Source: an uncultured Gammaproteobacteria bacterium
Lineage (GTDB): Bacteria > Pseudomonadota > Gammaproteobacteria > Steroidobacterales > GCA-2729495
Direction of reading: 5' to 3'
DNA length: 64,000 nucleotides
Assembly (NCBI GenBank): GCA_937921935.1
Contig: CAKZWQ010000028.1
Location: 88,706 to 152,705 of the forward strand
In this document: piece by piece, positions 18,124 through 25,611 of the stretch
How positions within the stretch are numbered: position 1 is the first letter of the stretch
Layout: every line of letters starts with the position of its first letter
Translations under genes and position numbers: made by a program
The notes under the pieces: model-generated
The model's database searches: none
Seen by the model: only the letters and a program-made list of their open reading frames with translations
Told to the model about the DNA's origin: nothing

Positions 18124-19614
18124 ATGAAAGAGCTGCTCCCCCCGTCAGCTGATCTGCGCCTGAGCCAGGGCCCGACAAAAATCACCCGGGCAGAACTCGC
18201 TCGCCTTGATCAGGCCGTGATCGTGCTACCGGCAAAGCCGGCCGATGCCGACTGGCGGGGCGTGCCGGGCGGCGCCCAATTGCGGGCAGCCAGCCGCCGG
18301 GCCGGCGCCGGCACCGCTGTGCACAGCCGACTGGCCAATCCCCGCGGCACGGGACTGTCAGCCCAGGCACTACCCGGTGGCGAGCTGGACAGCTTCAGGC
18401 TGCTGCAATTCGCCGGCAAGCTGGTGGCCGAGGCTCTGGCGACACAACCGCGCAGCCTGGCTTTCATCTTGAGCCGCCTCGATGGTGAGTCTGCCGAGCG
18501 CCTGGCCGAAGCCCTGGTGCTGGCTGCCTACGCCCAAAATTTTGCCTTGCCGACCGCACAGACCAAAGCGAAAGCCAAGGCCAACTTGAAGAGCATCAAA
18601 ATTTTCGGCGTCAAACAGCCGCTGGAACTGCCTCCGATTGCCATCGCCGCGCGCGCCCAGAATCTGGCGCGTTGGCTAACCAGTTTGCCGCCCAACCGAC
18701 TTAATGCATCAGGCTACCGGGAACTGGCCAAGCAACTGGCGAAGGAATACGGCTGGCAAATGCAGTTCCTGGATGAGAAAAAACTTGCCAGGGAAAAAGC
18801 CGGCGCCTTCCTGGCGGTCTCCCAGGGCAATGCCGCGCGGGATGCCGGCATCATTCATCTGCGCTACGAGCCGAAAAAGGCCAGTAAGCAGAAACCCCTG
18901 GCGCTGGTAGGCAAGGGCATTGTCTTCGATACCGGCGGCAATAACCTCAAGCCGCACAAGTCCATGCTGGATATGCATGAAGATATGGCCGGCAGCGCCG
19001 TGGCCCTGGCTACTCTGCAAGCTCTGACGGAACTGGACTACCCGCGGACCGTCGATTGCTGGCTGGCGGTTACCGAGAATCGCATCAGCGCGACGGCCTA
19101 CCTGCCCCGGGATGTCATCACGGCCAGCAATGGCACCACCATCGAAATCATCCATACAGATGCCGAGGGCCGCCTGGTGCTGGCCGATACCCTGGCCATT
19201 GCCGGCCGCCAGGAACCGGAACTGATCATCGACTACGCCACCCTGACCGGGGCCTGCGTGTACTCCCTGACCGAACGCTACAGCGGCGTATTCACCAACC
19301 GCGACAGCTTTAACGAGGCACTGGTGGCGGCCGGACGGCGCAGCGGCGAGCGGGTCTGGCCCTTCCCGATGGACCGAGACTTCGACGAGGCCCTCAAGTC
19401 CAAGGCGGCTGACATCCTGCAATGCTCAACAGACGGCAGCGGCGATCACATCCTGGCCGCGCGCTTCCTGCAGCGCTTCGTCCCCAAAGGCAGCGACTGG
19501 GTGCACATGGATTTGAGTTCGGCCAGCCGCAAGGAGGGCCTGGGGCAGGTGCCCGGCGGCGCCACGGGTTTCGGGGTCCGGCTGACGCTGGAATTCCTGC
19601 AGGCACACAAATGA
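18124..19614 (+). CDS. M17-family leucyl aminopeptidase
   Basis: The 496-residue protein has a divergent N-terminal domain and a typical M17 catalytic domain. Metal and active-site residues are visible in [15 protein letters not shown] (Lys, Asp), DMAGSAVAL (Asp), and [14 protein letters not shown] (Asp, Glu, Arg), the last close to the family signature NTDAEGRL. It would remove N-terminal residues from peptides in the cytoplasm using two divalent metals. The His replacing the first Asn of the signature is a conservative family variant. Its stop overlaps the RNase T start by 4 bp, so the two are cotranscribed. Confidence 0.92.
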   Translation: MKELLPPSADLRLSQGPTKITRAELARLDQAVIVLPAKPADADWRGVPGGAQLRAASRRAGAGTAVHSRLANPRGTGLSAQALPGGELDSFRLLQFAGKLVAEALATQPRSLAFILSRLDGESAERLAEALVLAAYAQNFALPTAQTKAKAKANLKSIKIFGVKQPLELPPIAIAARAQNLARWLTSLPPNRLNASGYRELAKQLAKEYGWQMQFLDEKKLAREKAGAFLAVSQGNAARDAGIIHLRYEPKKASKQKPLALVGKGIVFDTGGNNLKPHKSMLDMHEDMAGSAVALATLQALTELDYPRTVDCWLAVTENRISATAYLPRDVITASNGTTIEIIHTDAEGRLVLADTLAIAGRQEPELIIDYATLTGACVYSLTERYSGVFTNRDSFNEALVAAGRRSGERVWPFPMDRDFDEALKSKAADILQCSTDGSGDHILAARFLQRFVPKGSDWVHMDLSSASRKEGLGQVPGGATGFGVRLTLEFLQAHK

Positions 19615-20231
19615 ACCCGGCTATTGCCCAGCGCTTCCGGGGCTTCCTGCCTGTCGTGGTCGATGTAGAAACCGGTGGCTTCAATCATCAAACCGATGCC
19701 TTGCTGGAAATTGCCGCCGTCATTCTGCGTATGAACGATCAGGGCCAGATTGCGCGTGCAGATACCTTCCGTTACCACGTGACCCCTTTCCAGGGCGCCA
19801 ACATCGAGACCGCCGCCCTGCAGGTCAATGGCATTGATCCTCACCACCCGCTGCGACCGGCCATTCCGGAACGGGATGCCCTGCAACGGATATTCCGGGA
19901 TGTGCGGGCCGAGCTGCGGGCCACGGAGTGCCGCCGCGCCATCCTGGTGGGCCACAACGCGCAGTTTGATCTGAATTTCCTGAATGAGGCGGTGACTCGC
20001 ACCGGCATCAAGCGCAACCCCTTTCACCCATTCAGCGTCTTCGACACCGCCACGCTGGGCGGGGTGGCCCTGGGACAAACCGTGCTGGCGCGTGCCGCAG
20101 CCGCAGCCGGCCTACCGTGGGACGCCGATGCAGCCCATTCAGCGGCCTACGACGCGGAACAAACGGCTGATCTGTTCTGTACCATCGTCGATCGTTTCCG
20201 GCCCGTTTATGACAGCGCGCTGCCTGTCTGA
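19611..20231 (+). CDS. rnt: Ribonuclease T (DEDD 3'-5' exonuclease)
   Basis: I chose the ATG at 19611, which overlaps the aminopeptidase stop (ATGA) and gives 206 residues; E. coli RNase T has 215. The three DEDD-family motifs are present: [10 protein letters not shown] (Asp, Glu), [11 protein letters not shown] (Asp) and [14 protein letters not shown] (His, Asp). RNase T trims the 3' ends of tRNA and other stable RNAs. Family-typical NGI and [12 protein letters not shown] segments are seen. Linkage to an aminopeptidase gene is unusual compared with E. coli. Confidence 0.95.
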   Translation: MNPAIAQRFRGFLPVVVDVETGGFNHQTDALLEIAAVILRMNDQGQIARADTFRYHVTPFQGANIETAALQVNGIDPHHPLRPAIPERDALQRIFRDVRAELRATECRRAILVGHNAQFDLNFLNEAVTRTGIKRNPFHPFSVFDTATLGGVALGQTVLARAAAAAGLPWDADAAHSAAYDAEQTADLFCTIVDRFRPVYDSALPV

Positions 20232-20368
20232 AGTGCTCACAGGGCAAGGCTTTCAGCGCGAGTCTTGATTGAATAAATCCCGCCCCTCGCCTATCCTCTG
20301 CGGTCATTCAAACCGGGGCGCGCCAGCTTGGCTCGCCACCTACAGCGCTTCACCAACAGGGGACCATC

Positions 20369-20971
20369 ATGAATCCACTCAAGAGTGCCTGGGGCACCAT
20401 TATTTGCGGGCTAGTCATCGCCGTTATCGTTGCGCTGCTTACAGACCTGCAGGGTCCCGACAGTGCACGCTTCATGATCTGGGCCCATGTGGTTGTCGGC
20501 ATCACCTGGATTGGCCTGCTCTACTATTTCAATTTCGTGCAGGTGCAGGCGCTGGCAGAAGCTGCCGGCGATGAAGGCGGTCCCGGCGGTGGTGGTATCA
20601 CCAAGTATGTCGCCCCGCGTGCCTTGCTCTGGTTTCGCTGGGCCGCACTGGCAACCTGGCTGACAGGCGCCATTTACCTGCTTGAAAAAGGCAACTTCGC
20701 CAGCGCATTCCTGCTGGGACAGGGTGGCGGCGGCGACCCGGTTTACGGGCTGACCATCGGCATCGGCGCCTGGATGGGCACGATCATGCTGTTCAATGTC
20801 TGGATACTGATCTGGCCCAACCAGAAAAAAATTCTTGGCATGGTTGAAGCCTCGGCTGAGCAAATCGCGAAAGCGAAAAGCACCGCGTTGATGGCATCCC
20901 GCACCAACACCATGCTGTCGATCCCCATGCTGATGAGCATGGTGGGCGCGCACCACGGCTTTTTCATGTAA
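20369..20971 (+). CDS. Stand-alone PuuD-type membrane domain protein
   Basis: The 200-residue protein has about four to five membrane segments. It carries the hydrophobic histidine and tryptophan pattern of the N-terminal domain of the urate hydroxylase PuuD (WAHVVVGITWIGLLYYFNF, VAPRALLWFRWAALATWLTG). In PuuD this domain is fused to a C-terminal cytochrome c. Here there is no heme-binding CxxCH, so only the membrane part exists. Homologues of this size occur widely in marine Proteobacteria without purine genes nearby, and none are nearby here. I would not call it a urate oxidase. The SD AGGGGACC precedes the ATG. A strong terminator follows. Confidence 0.7.
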   Translation: MNPLKSAWGTIICGLVIAVIVALLTDLQGPDSARFMIWAHVVVGITWIGLLYYFNFVQVQALAEAAGDEGGPGGGGITKYVAPRALLWFRWAALATWLTGAIYLLEKGNFASAFLLGQGGGGDPVYGLTIGIGAWMGTIMLFNVWILIWPNQKKILGMVEASAEQIAKAKSTALMASRTNTMLSIPMLMSMVGAHHGFFM

Positions 20972-21012
20972 GCAGCCGCGGCCGTGTGGCTGCGAAAGCT
21001 AAAGTCCATGGT

Positions 21013-21041
21013 GGGGGTGACTGCAAACCGTAGTCACCCCC
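21013..21041 (+). terminator. Rho-independent terminator after the PuuD-like gene
   Basis: A perfect 10-bp stem (GGGGGTGACT with AGTCACCCCC) encloses a 9-nt loop and is followed by GCTTTATTT. It lies 42 bp after the stop codon and insulates the gene from nadC. Confidence 0.75.
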
Positions 21042-21075
21042 GCTTTATTTCAGGGTGGCGAATCCGCATCAGATC

Positions 21076-21933
21076 ATGACCCAGCAACAGCCTCTGACAC
21101 CACCGGCGGACCTTAATGAACAAGTGCGCCTGGCCCTGGCCGAAGACGTGGGCGACGGCGACCGCACCGCTGCCCTGGTGCCGGCAAGCCAGCAGGCCGA
21201 TGCCACCATCATTGCCCGCCACGAAGCCGTCCTGTGCGGTCAGGCCTGGGTGGAGGCAGTGTTCACGCAAACCGATCCGGCCATCGCGGTGCAGTGGCAT
21301 GTGGGTGAAGGCGACAGCGCGCAGGCTGACCAGACCATCTGCGAACTGCGCGGTCCGGCGCGCGGCCTGCTGACAGCCGAGCGCACGGCCCTGAATTTCC
21401 TGCAGACCTTGTCAGCAACCGCCACGGTGGCCCGGCGTTATGTGGAGGCTGTCGCCGGCACCGGCACGATCATCCTGGACACACGCAAGACGCTGCCGGG
21501 CCTGAGACTGGCGCAAAAGTATGCCGTGCGTTGCGGCGGCGCCAGTAATCATCGCATCGGCCTGTTCGATGCCATCCTGATCAAGGAAAATCATATTGCC
21601 GCGGCCGGCAGCATCGCCGCCGCGGCTGACGCCACCCGCAGCAGCGGCGTGCTGGTGGAAATAGAAGTGGAGAATCTGGCCCAGCTGGATGAGGCCCTGC
21701 AGGTCAGGACAGACCGGCTGTTACTCGACAATTTCAGCGTCGCCGATTTACGCACGGCGGTACAAAAGCGAGATGCAAAGGCAACCGGCATTCAACTGGA
21801 AGCTTCCGGCGGTATTACCCTGGCAAACATTCGGACCATTGCAGAAACGGGCGTAGACTTTATTTCCGTCGGTGCATTGACCAAAGATGTCGAGGCTGTC
21901 GATCTGTCCATGCGCTTCCGGTTCACGACCTAG
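21076..21933 (+). CDS. nadC: Nicotinate-nucleotide pyrophosphorylase (quinolinate phosphoribosyltransferase)
   Basis: The ATG at 21076 gives 285 residues; an in-frame GTG at 21055 lies only 14 bp after the terminator stem and is less likely. Family motifs are clear: EDVGDGDRT near the start, the TRKTLPGLRLAQKYAVRCGG active-site stretch that binds quinolinate and PRPP, IKENHI, and the C-terminal LEASGGI and GVDFISVGALTKD phosphate-binding segments. It converts quinolinate to nicotinate mononucleotide in NAD synthesis. nadA and nadB are not in the window. It appears to lead a unit with the next two genes, 12 bp apart. Confidence 0.96.
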   Translation: MTQQQPLTPPADLNEQVRLALAEDVGDGDRTAALVPASQQADATIIARHEAVLCGQAWVEAVFTQTDPAIAVQWHVGEGDSAQADQTICELRGPARGLLTAERTALNFLQTLSATATVARRYVEAVAGTGTIILDTRKTLPGLRLAQKYAVRCGGASNHRIGLFDAILIKENHIAAAGSIAAAADATRSSGVLVEIEVENLAQLDEALQVRTDRLLLDNFSVADLRTAVQKRDAKATGIQLEASGGITLANIRTIAETGVDFISVGALTKDVEAVDLSMRFRFTT

Positions 21934-21945
21934 TCCGCTCATTTG

Positions 21946-22497
21946 ATGGCTCAAACTGATCGCCAGTACACCGCCCCGGCCCGGCTCTTCCACTGGGTAA
22001 TCGCCGGCCTGATCCTGTATCAGATCCCGCTGGCCTACTACATGATCGGCTTGCCCCTGAGTCCGGACAAGCTGGGCAGTTATGCGCTGCACAAGTCCAT
22101 CGGTATCACCATCTTCGCCGTCTCGGCCGCGCGCCTGGCCTGGCGCTGGCTGCGCCCGCCGCCACCGCTGCCAGCCAATTTAGGCCCGGCCACACGCCGC
22201 GTGGGCGCCTTCACCCACGGGCTGCTTTATTGCCTGACCTTCGCCATGCCCCTGGTCGGCTGGCTCAGCTCCTCGGCAGCAAATTTCCCCGTCAGCCCGT
22301 TTGGCTGGTTCACCCTGCCCAACCTGGTGGCCCCGGATGGTGAGCTGCATGAGCGCCTGGAACTGGCGCACCGACTGCTGGCCTACATGCTGTTCGGCAC
22401 CCTGAGCCTGCACGCGGGCGCGGCCCTTTATCACCACTTCATATTGCGTGACGGCGTGCTGCGCGCCATGCTGCCATTCACCGGCAATCGGAGCTAA
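21946..22497 (+). CDS. Cytochrome b561-type membrane protein
   Basis: The 183-residue protein has four membrane helices and the histidine pattern of the bacterial cytochrome b561 family: ARLFHWVIAGLIL, ALHKSIGI, FTHGLLYCLTFAMPLVGW and HRLLAYMLFGTLSLHAGAALYHH. These histidines would bind two b-type hemes in the inner membrane. It may pass electrons between quinol and a periplasmic partner. It is followed 2 bp later by a YceI-family gene, a common pairing (as in E. coli yceJ-yceI). The ATG at 21946 is preferred over a TTG one codon upstream. Confidence 0.9.
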   Translation: MAQTDRQYTAPARLFHWVIAGLILYQIPLAYYMIGLPLSPDKLGSYALHKSIGITIFAVSAARLAWRWLRPPPPLPANLGPATRRVGAFTHGLLYCLTFAMPLVGWLSSSAANFPVSPFGWFTLPNLVAPDGELHERLELAHRLLAYMLFGTLSLHAGAALYHHFILRDGVLRAMLPFTGNRS

Positions 22498-22499
22498 AC

Positions 22500-23066
22500 A
22501 TGCGTGTCCTACCCATCGGCCTGTCCTTCCTGGGGGCCCTTGCCATGAGTGCCCAGGCCCAGGCAGAACTATGGACACCGGTAGCCGCCGACAGCACCCT
22601 GAGTTTCAGCGCCGAACAGCAGGGCGCGGCCTTTGAAGGTCTGTTTAATAAGTTCACGGCCACCTTTGACCTGGACCCCGCCGATCCGACCACCGCACGT
22701 ATCGAGGCCACCATCGACATGGATTCGGTGGATACCCTGTATGACGAGCGCGATGAAGCCCTGCGGGAACCGGAATGGTTTGATGTGGAGCGTTTTCCTG
22801 AAGGCCGCTTCGTCTCCGAACAAATCCAGAAAGCCGAATCCGGTTACCTGGCGGATGCCTTCCTGACGCTGCGGGATGCAACCCAGCCCATCGCCCTGCA
22901 GTTCACCCTCGAGACGCTGCCCGACGGCCGACTGCGGTTTGAAGGCCAGAGCGTCGTGAGTCGCCTTGCCTTCGGCGTCGGCAACGGCCAATGGGAAAAC
23001 ACGGACTGGGTCGGCGACGCGGTCACCATCCGGGTCAGCCTGATCCTGGAACAGAGCTTGCCCTGA
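22500..23066 (+). CDS. YceI-family periplasmic protein
   Basis: The 188-residue protein has a signal peptide (about residues 1-22, cleavage near AQA-E). It then shows the YceI lipocalin-like beta-barrel pattern: STLSFSAEQQGAAFEGLF, ARIEATIDMDSVDT, FPEGRFVSEQI and the C-terminal FGVGNGQW. YceI proteins bind isoprenoid or amphiphilic ligands in the periplasm. Pairing with cytochrome b561 is widespread and suggests a shared role in isoprenoid quinone or redox handling, which is unproven. It is convergent with the acetoacetyl-CoA synthetase gene, with 3 bp between the stops. Confidence 0.92.
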   Translation: MRVLPIGLSFLGALAMSAQAQAELWTPVAADSTLSFSAEQQGAAFEGLFNKFTATFDLDPADPTTARIEATIDMDSVDTLYDERDEALREPEWFDVERFPEGRFVSEQIQKAESGYLADAFLTLRDATQPIALQFTLETLPDGRLRFEGQSVVSRLAFGVGNGQWENTDWVGDAVTIRVSLILEQSLP

Positions 23067-23069
23067 CGC

Positions 23070-25004
23070 TTAGTCGGCCGGCGCCAGCACCTTTTCGAAA
23101 AACTCCAGGGCCTCGGGATTGGCCAGGGCCTCGCGATTCGTCACGGGTCGGCCGTGCAACAACTCCCTGACCGCCAGCTCGGTAAGCTTGCCTGAGCGCG
23201 TGCGCGGTATAGCCGGTGCCTGCAGGATCAGGGCCGGCACATGCCGGGGACTGGCGCCCGCGCGAATGCCCGCGCGAATTCGGTCTTCAAGTGCATCATC
23301 CAGCACCTGGTCCGCCCGCAGTTTCACAAACAGCACCACACGCTCCTGGCCCTGCCACTGCTGACCGACGGCCAGGGCCTCGAGCACTTCATCCAATTGC
23401 TCAACCTGACGGTAAATTTCCGCGGTGCCGATGCGCACGCCACCCGGGTTCAGCACCGCATCGGAACGGCCATGAATCACATAGCCGCCGTGCACGGTTT
23501 CCTCAGCCAGATCACCGTGCCGCCAGACGCCGGGAAAATGTTCGAAATAGGCAGCCCGGTAGCGGCTGCCGTCAGGGTCTGCGCCAAAGCCCAGGGGCAG
23601 GGACGGAAACGGCCGGGTGCAAACGAGTTCGCCCGGCTGCCCTACAAGCCGCTGCCCGGCCTCGTCCCAGATTTCCACCGCCATGCCCAGACCCGGTGCC
23701 TGAATTTCGCCGCGTCGAACGGGGGCCGTGGGATCGGGGCCCACAAAGCAGGACAAGATATCGGTGCCGCCCGAAATAGAGGCCAGCTGCACATTGTCGC
23801 TGATGGCCTGATAAACATAGTCGAAGCCCTCCGGCGCCAGGGGCGAACCCGTGGAGGCCAGGGTGCGCAGGCTGCCCAGGTCAAAGTGCTCATTCGGTCG
23901 CAGTCCGGCCTTGGCGGCAGCCCCCAGAAAGCGCGCCGAGGTGCCGAAGAAAGTGCAGCGCTCCTGCGCCGCGAAGGCGAACAAACGGTAGCCGTCAGGT
24001 TCAAACGGCGAGCCGTCATACAGCAACAGCGTCGCGCCGCTGGCCAGTGCCGAGGCCAGCCAGTTCCACATCATCCAGCCACAGGTGGTGAAGTAAAAAA
24101 CCCGGTCTCCTTCATGCAAATCACACTGCAGCTGGTGTTCCTTCAGGTGTTGCAGCAGCACCCCGCCGGCACGATGCACGATGCACTTGGGGGCGCCCGT
24201 GGTACCGCTGGAAAACACCACATACAAAGGATGATCGAAGGGCAGTCGCTGGAATACTGGCGTGCCCGTACCAGCCCGATCAATTGACGCGTCCCAGTCC
24301 ACCCTGCCCGGTTCGCACGGCTCCTGCAGTCGCGACACCTGGATGACCAATCGCACGGACGGCAAACCGGCGACGATTTCCCGGCACTTGTCAGCGATAG
24401 ACACACGCTTGCCGGCATAGTGATAGCCGTCGCACAGGATCAGCACAGCGGGGGCCACCTGGGTGAAGCGATCGAGCACTGCCCGGGCGCCGAAATCCGG
24501 TGACGCCGAACAAAACACTGCCCCGCTCGCCGCACTGCCGAGCATGGCAATGATGGCCTCCGGTCCATTGGGCAGAATGGCGGCTACGCCTTCGCCGGGC
24601 ATGACCTGCGCCTGCTGCAGCAAGTCCTGAAAAGCAGCGGTCTGCGCGTGCAGGGCATCCCAACTGACGCGCCGGGTCCGGCCGGTTTCATCCAGGGAAA
24701 CCAGGGCCTCACCGGGCCCGGTCCGCTGCAACAGGTTCTCCGCGAAATTCAGCTGCGCCTGGGGAAAATATTTTGCGGCCCACATGGCCTCTCCGGGCAC
24801 AAAGACTGTGTCCCCCGCCTCACCCATCACCGGGCCGAATTGCCACACGGCGGACCAGAAACCCTCAGGGTCGGCCAGGCTCCAGGCATGGGCCCTGGCG
24901 TAATCCACCTGGCCGTCGGCCCCAAGCTGACCCTGACCGCGCAAGAAGGTGGTCAGGCGTGCCTGGGCCACGCGAGCCGCCGACGGGCGCCAGAGCACTG
25001 TCAT
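23070..25004 (-). CDS. Acetoacetyl-CoA synthetase
   Basis: The ATG at 25004 gives 644 residues, the usual length for AacS; a GTG nine codons upstream is less likely. It is an ANL-superfamily adenylating enzyme with the phosphate-binding loop VFSSGTTGAPKCIVH, an FGTSARFLG segment typical of acetoacetate synthetases, and the C-terminal catalytic lysine region PRTRSGKLTELAVRE. The N-terminal part has the long family-specific extension with NFAENLL. It activates acetoacetate with ATP and CoA, which fits ketone-body or polyhydroxybutyrate use. It stands alone, divergent from a cytochrome gene. Confidence 0.92.
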   Translation of the reverse strand: MTVLWRPSAARVAQARLTTFLRGQGQLGADGQVDYARAHAWSLADPEGFWSAVWQFGPVMGEAGDTVFVPGEAMWAAKYFPQAQLNFAENLLQRTGPGEALVSLDETGRTRRVSWDALHAQTAAFQDLLQQAQVMPGEGVAAILPNGPEAIIAMLGSAASGAVFCSASPDFGARAVLDRFTQVAPAVLILCDGYHYAGKRVSIADKCREIVAGLPSVRLVIQVSRLQEPCEPGRVDWDASIDRAGTGTPVFQRLPFDHPLYVVFSSGTTGAPKCIVHRAGGVLLQHLKEHQLQCDLHEGDRVFYFTTCGWMMWNWLASALASGATLLLYDGSPFEPDGYRLFAFAAQERCTFFGTSARFLGAAAKAGLRPNEHFDLGSLRTLASTGSPLAPEGFDYVYQAISDNVQLASISGGTDILSCFVGPDPTAPVRRGEIQAPGLGMAVEIWDEAGQRLVGQPGELVCTRPFPSLPLGFGADPDGSRYRAAYFEHFPGVWRHGDLAEETVHGGYVIHGRSDAVLNPGGVRIGTAEIYRQVEQLDEVLEALAVGQQWQGQERVVLFVKLRADQVLDDALEDRIRAGIRAGASPRHVPALILQAPAIPRTRSGKLTELAVRELLHGRPVTNREALANPEALEFFEKVLAPAD

Positions 25005-25067
25005 GATCGGGCAGGCTCGCGGGAATACCACTCAGCGATCACTGCGAAGACCGGGGGCAAGTTGTAT

Positions 25068-25096
25068 TTGACAAGCTGGCACGGGGATGGAATTTT
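25068..25096 (+). promoter_or_regulatory. Putative sigma-70 promoter for the c'-type cytochrome gene
   Basis: A consensus -35 TTGACA (25068-25073) is followed after 17 bp by the weak -10 AATTTT (25091-25096), ending 42 bp before the ATG. The -10 matches consensus at only three of six positions. Confidence 0.4.
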
Positions 25097-25138
25097 AGCC
25101 CAGCCAAAAAAACACCTTTTAGCTCTGGAGAAACACCC

Positions 25139-25597
25139 ATGAATCATGCCATCAAGGCCCTCCTGCTGGGTCTGTGCTGCGCTTTGCCCGTGCTGGTCTC
25201 GGCCGCCGATGAAGACCCGGATCAGGCAGCGGCGCATACCCGTCATGCACTGATGGAACTGATGGGCTGGAACATGAAGACCGTGGTGGCCATGTCAACG
25301 GGTAAGCAGGAATTTTCCGTCGAAGCCGCCGTGATTCAGGGCGAACGACTGGCCCAGCTGGGCGCCATGATCGGTGATGCCTTTGCCCGTGATACCTCGG
25401 CTGCGGAAGTGAAGACAGCGGCCCTGCCGGCAGTCTGGCAAGACTCCGAAGATTTCGCTGCCAAAAGCCAGGCTCTGATTGATAATGCCACCGCCTACGC
25501 CGAGGCCGCTGCCGGCGGCGCGGGCCCGGCGCGGAAGGCCTTTATTCAGTTGGGCGGCAGCTGTAAAGGCTGCCACGAGAACTACAAAGCGGAATAG
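25139..25597 (+). CDS. Cytochrome c' / c-556 family protein
   Basis: The 152-residue protein has a signal peptide (about residues 1-22) and a four-helix-bundle pattern. The single heme-binding motif CKGCH lies 10 residues from the C-terminus, the hallmark of class II c-type cytochromes. The N-terminal helix region contains RHALMELMGWNMK, where the methionine would be the axial ligand in c-556 or the site would be open in c'. It acts in the periplasm. Proposed roles in this family are NO binding or low-potential electron transfer. It is convergent with the GGDEF-EAL gene, 14 bp apart. Confidence 0.92.
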   Translation: MNHAIKALLLGLCCALPVLVSAADEDPDQAAAHTRHALMELMGWNMKTVVAMSTGKQEFSVEAAVIQGERLAQLGAMIGDAFARDTSAAEVKTAALPAVWQDSEDFAAKSQALIDNATAYAEAAAGGAGPARKAFIQLGGSCKGCHENYKAE

Positions 25598-25611
25598 GCC
25601 CGGGGTGGCCG

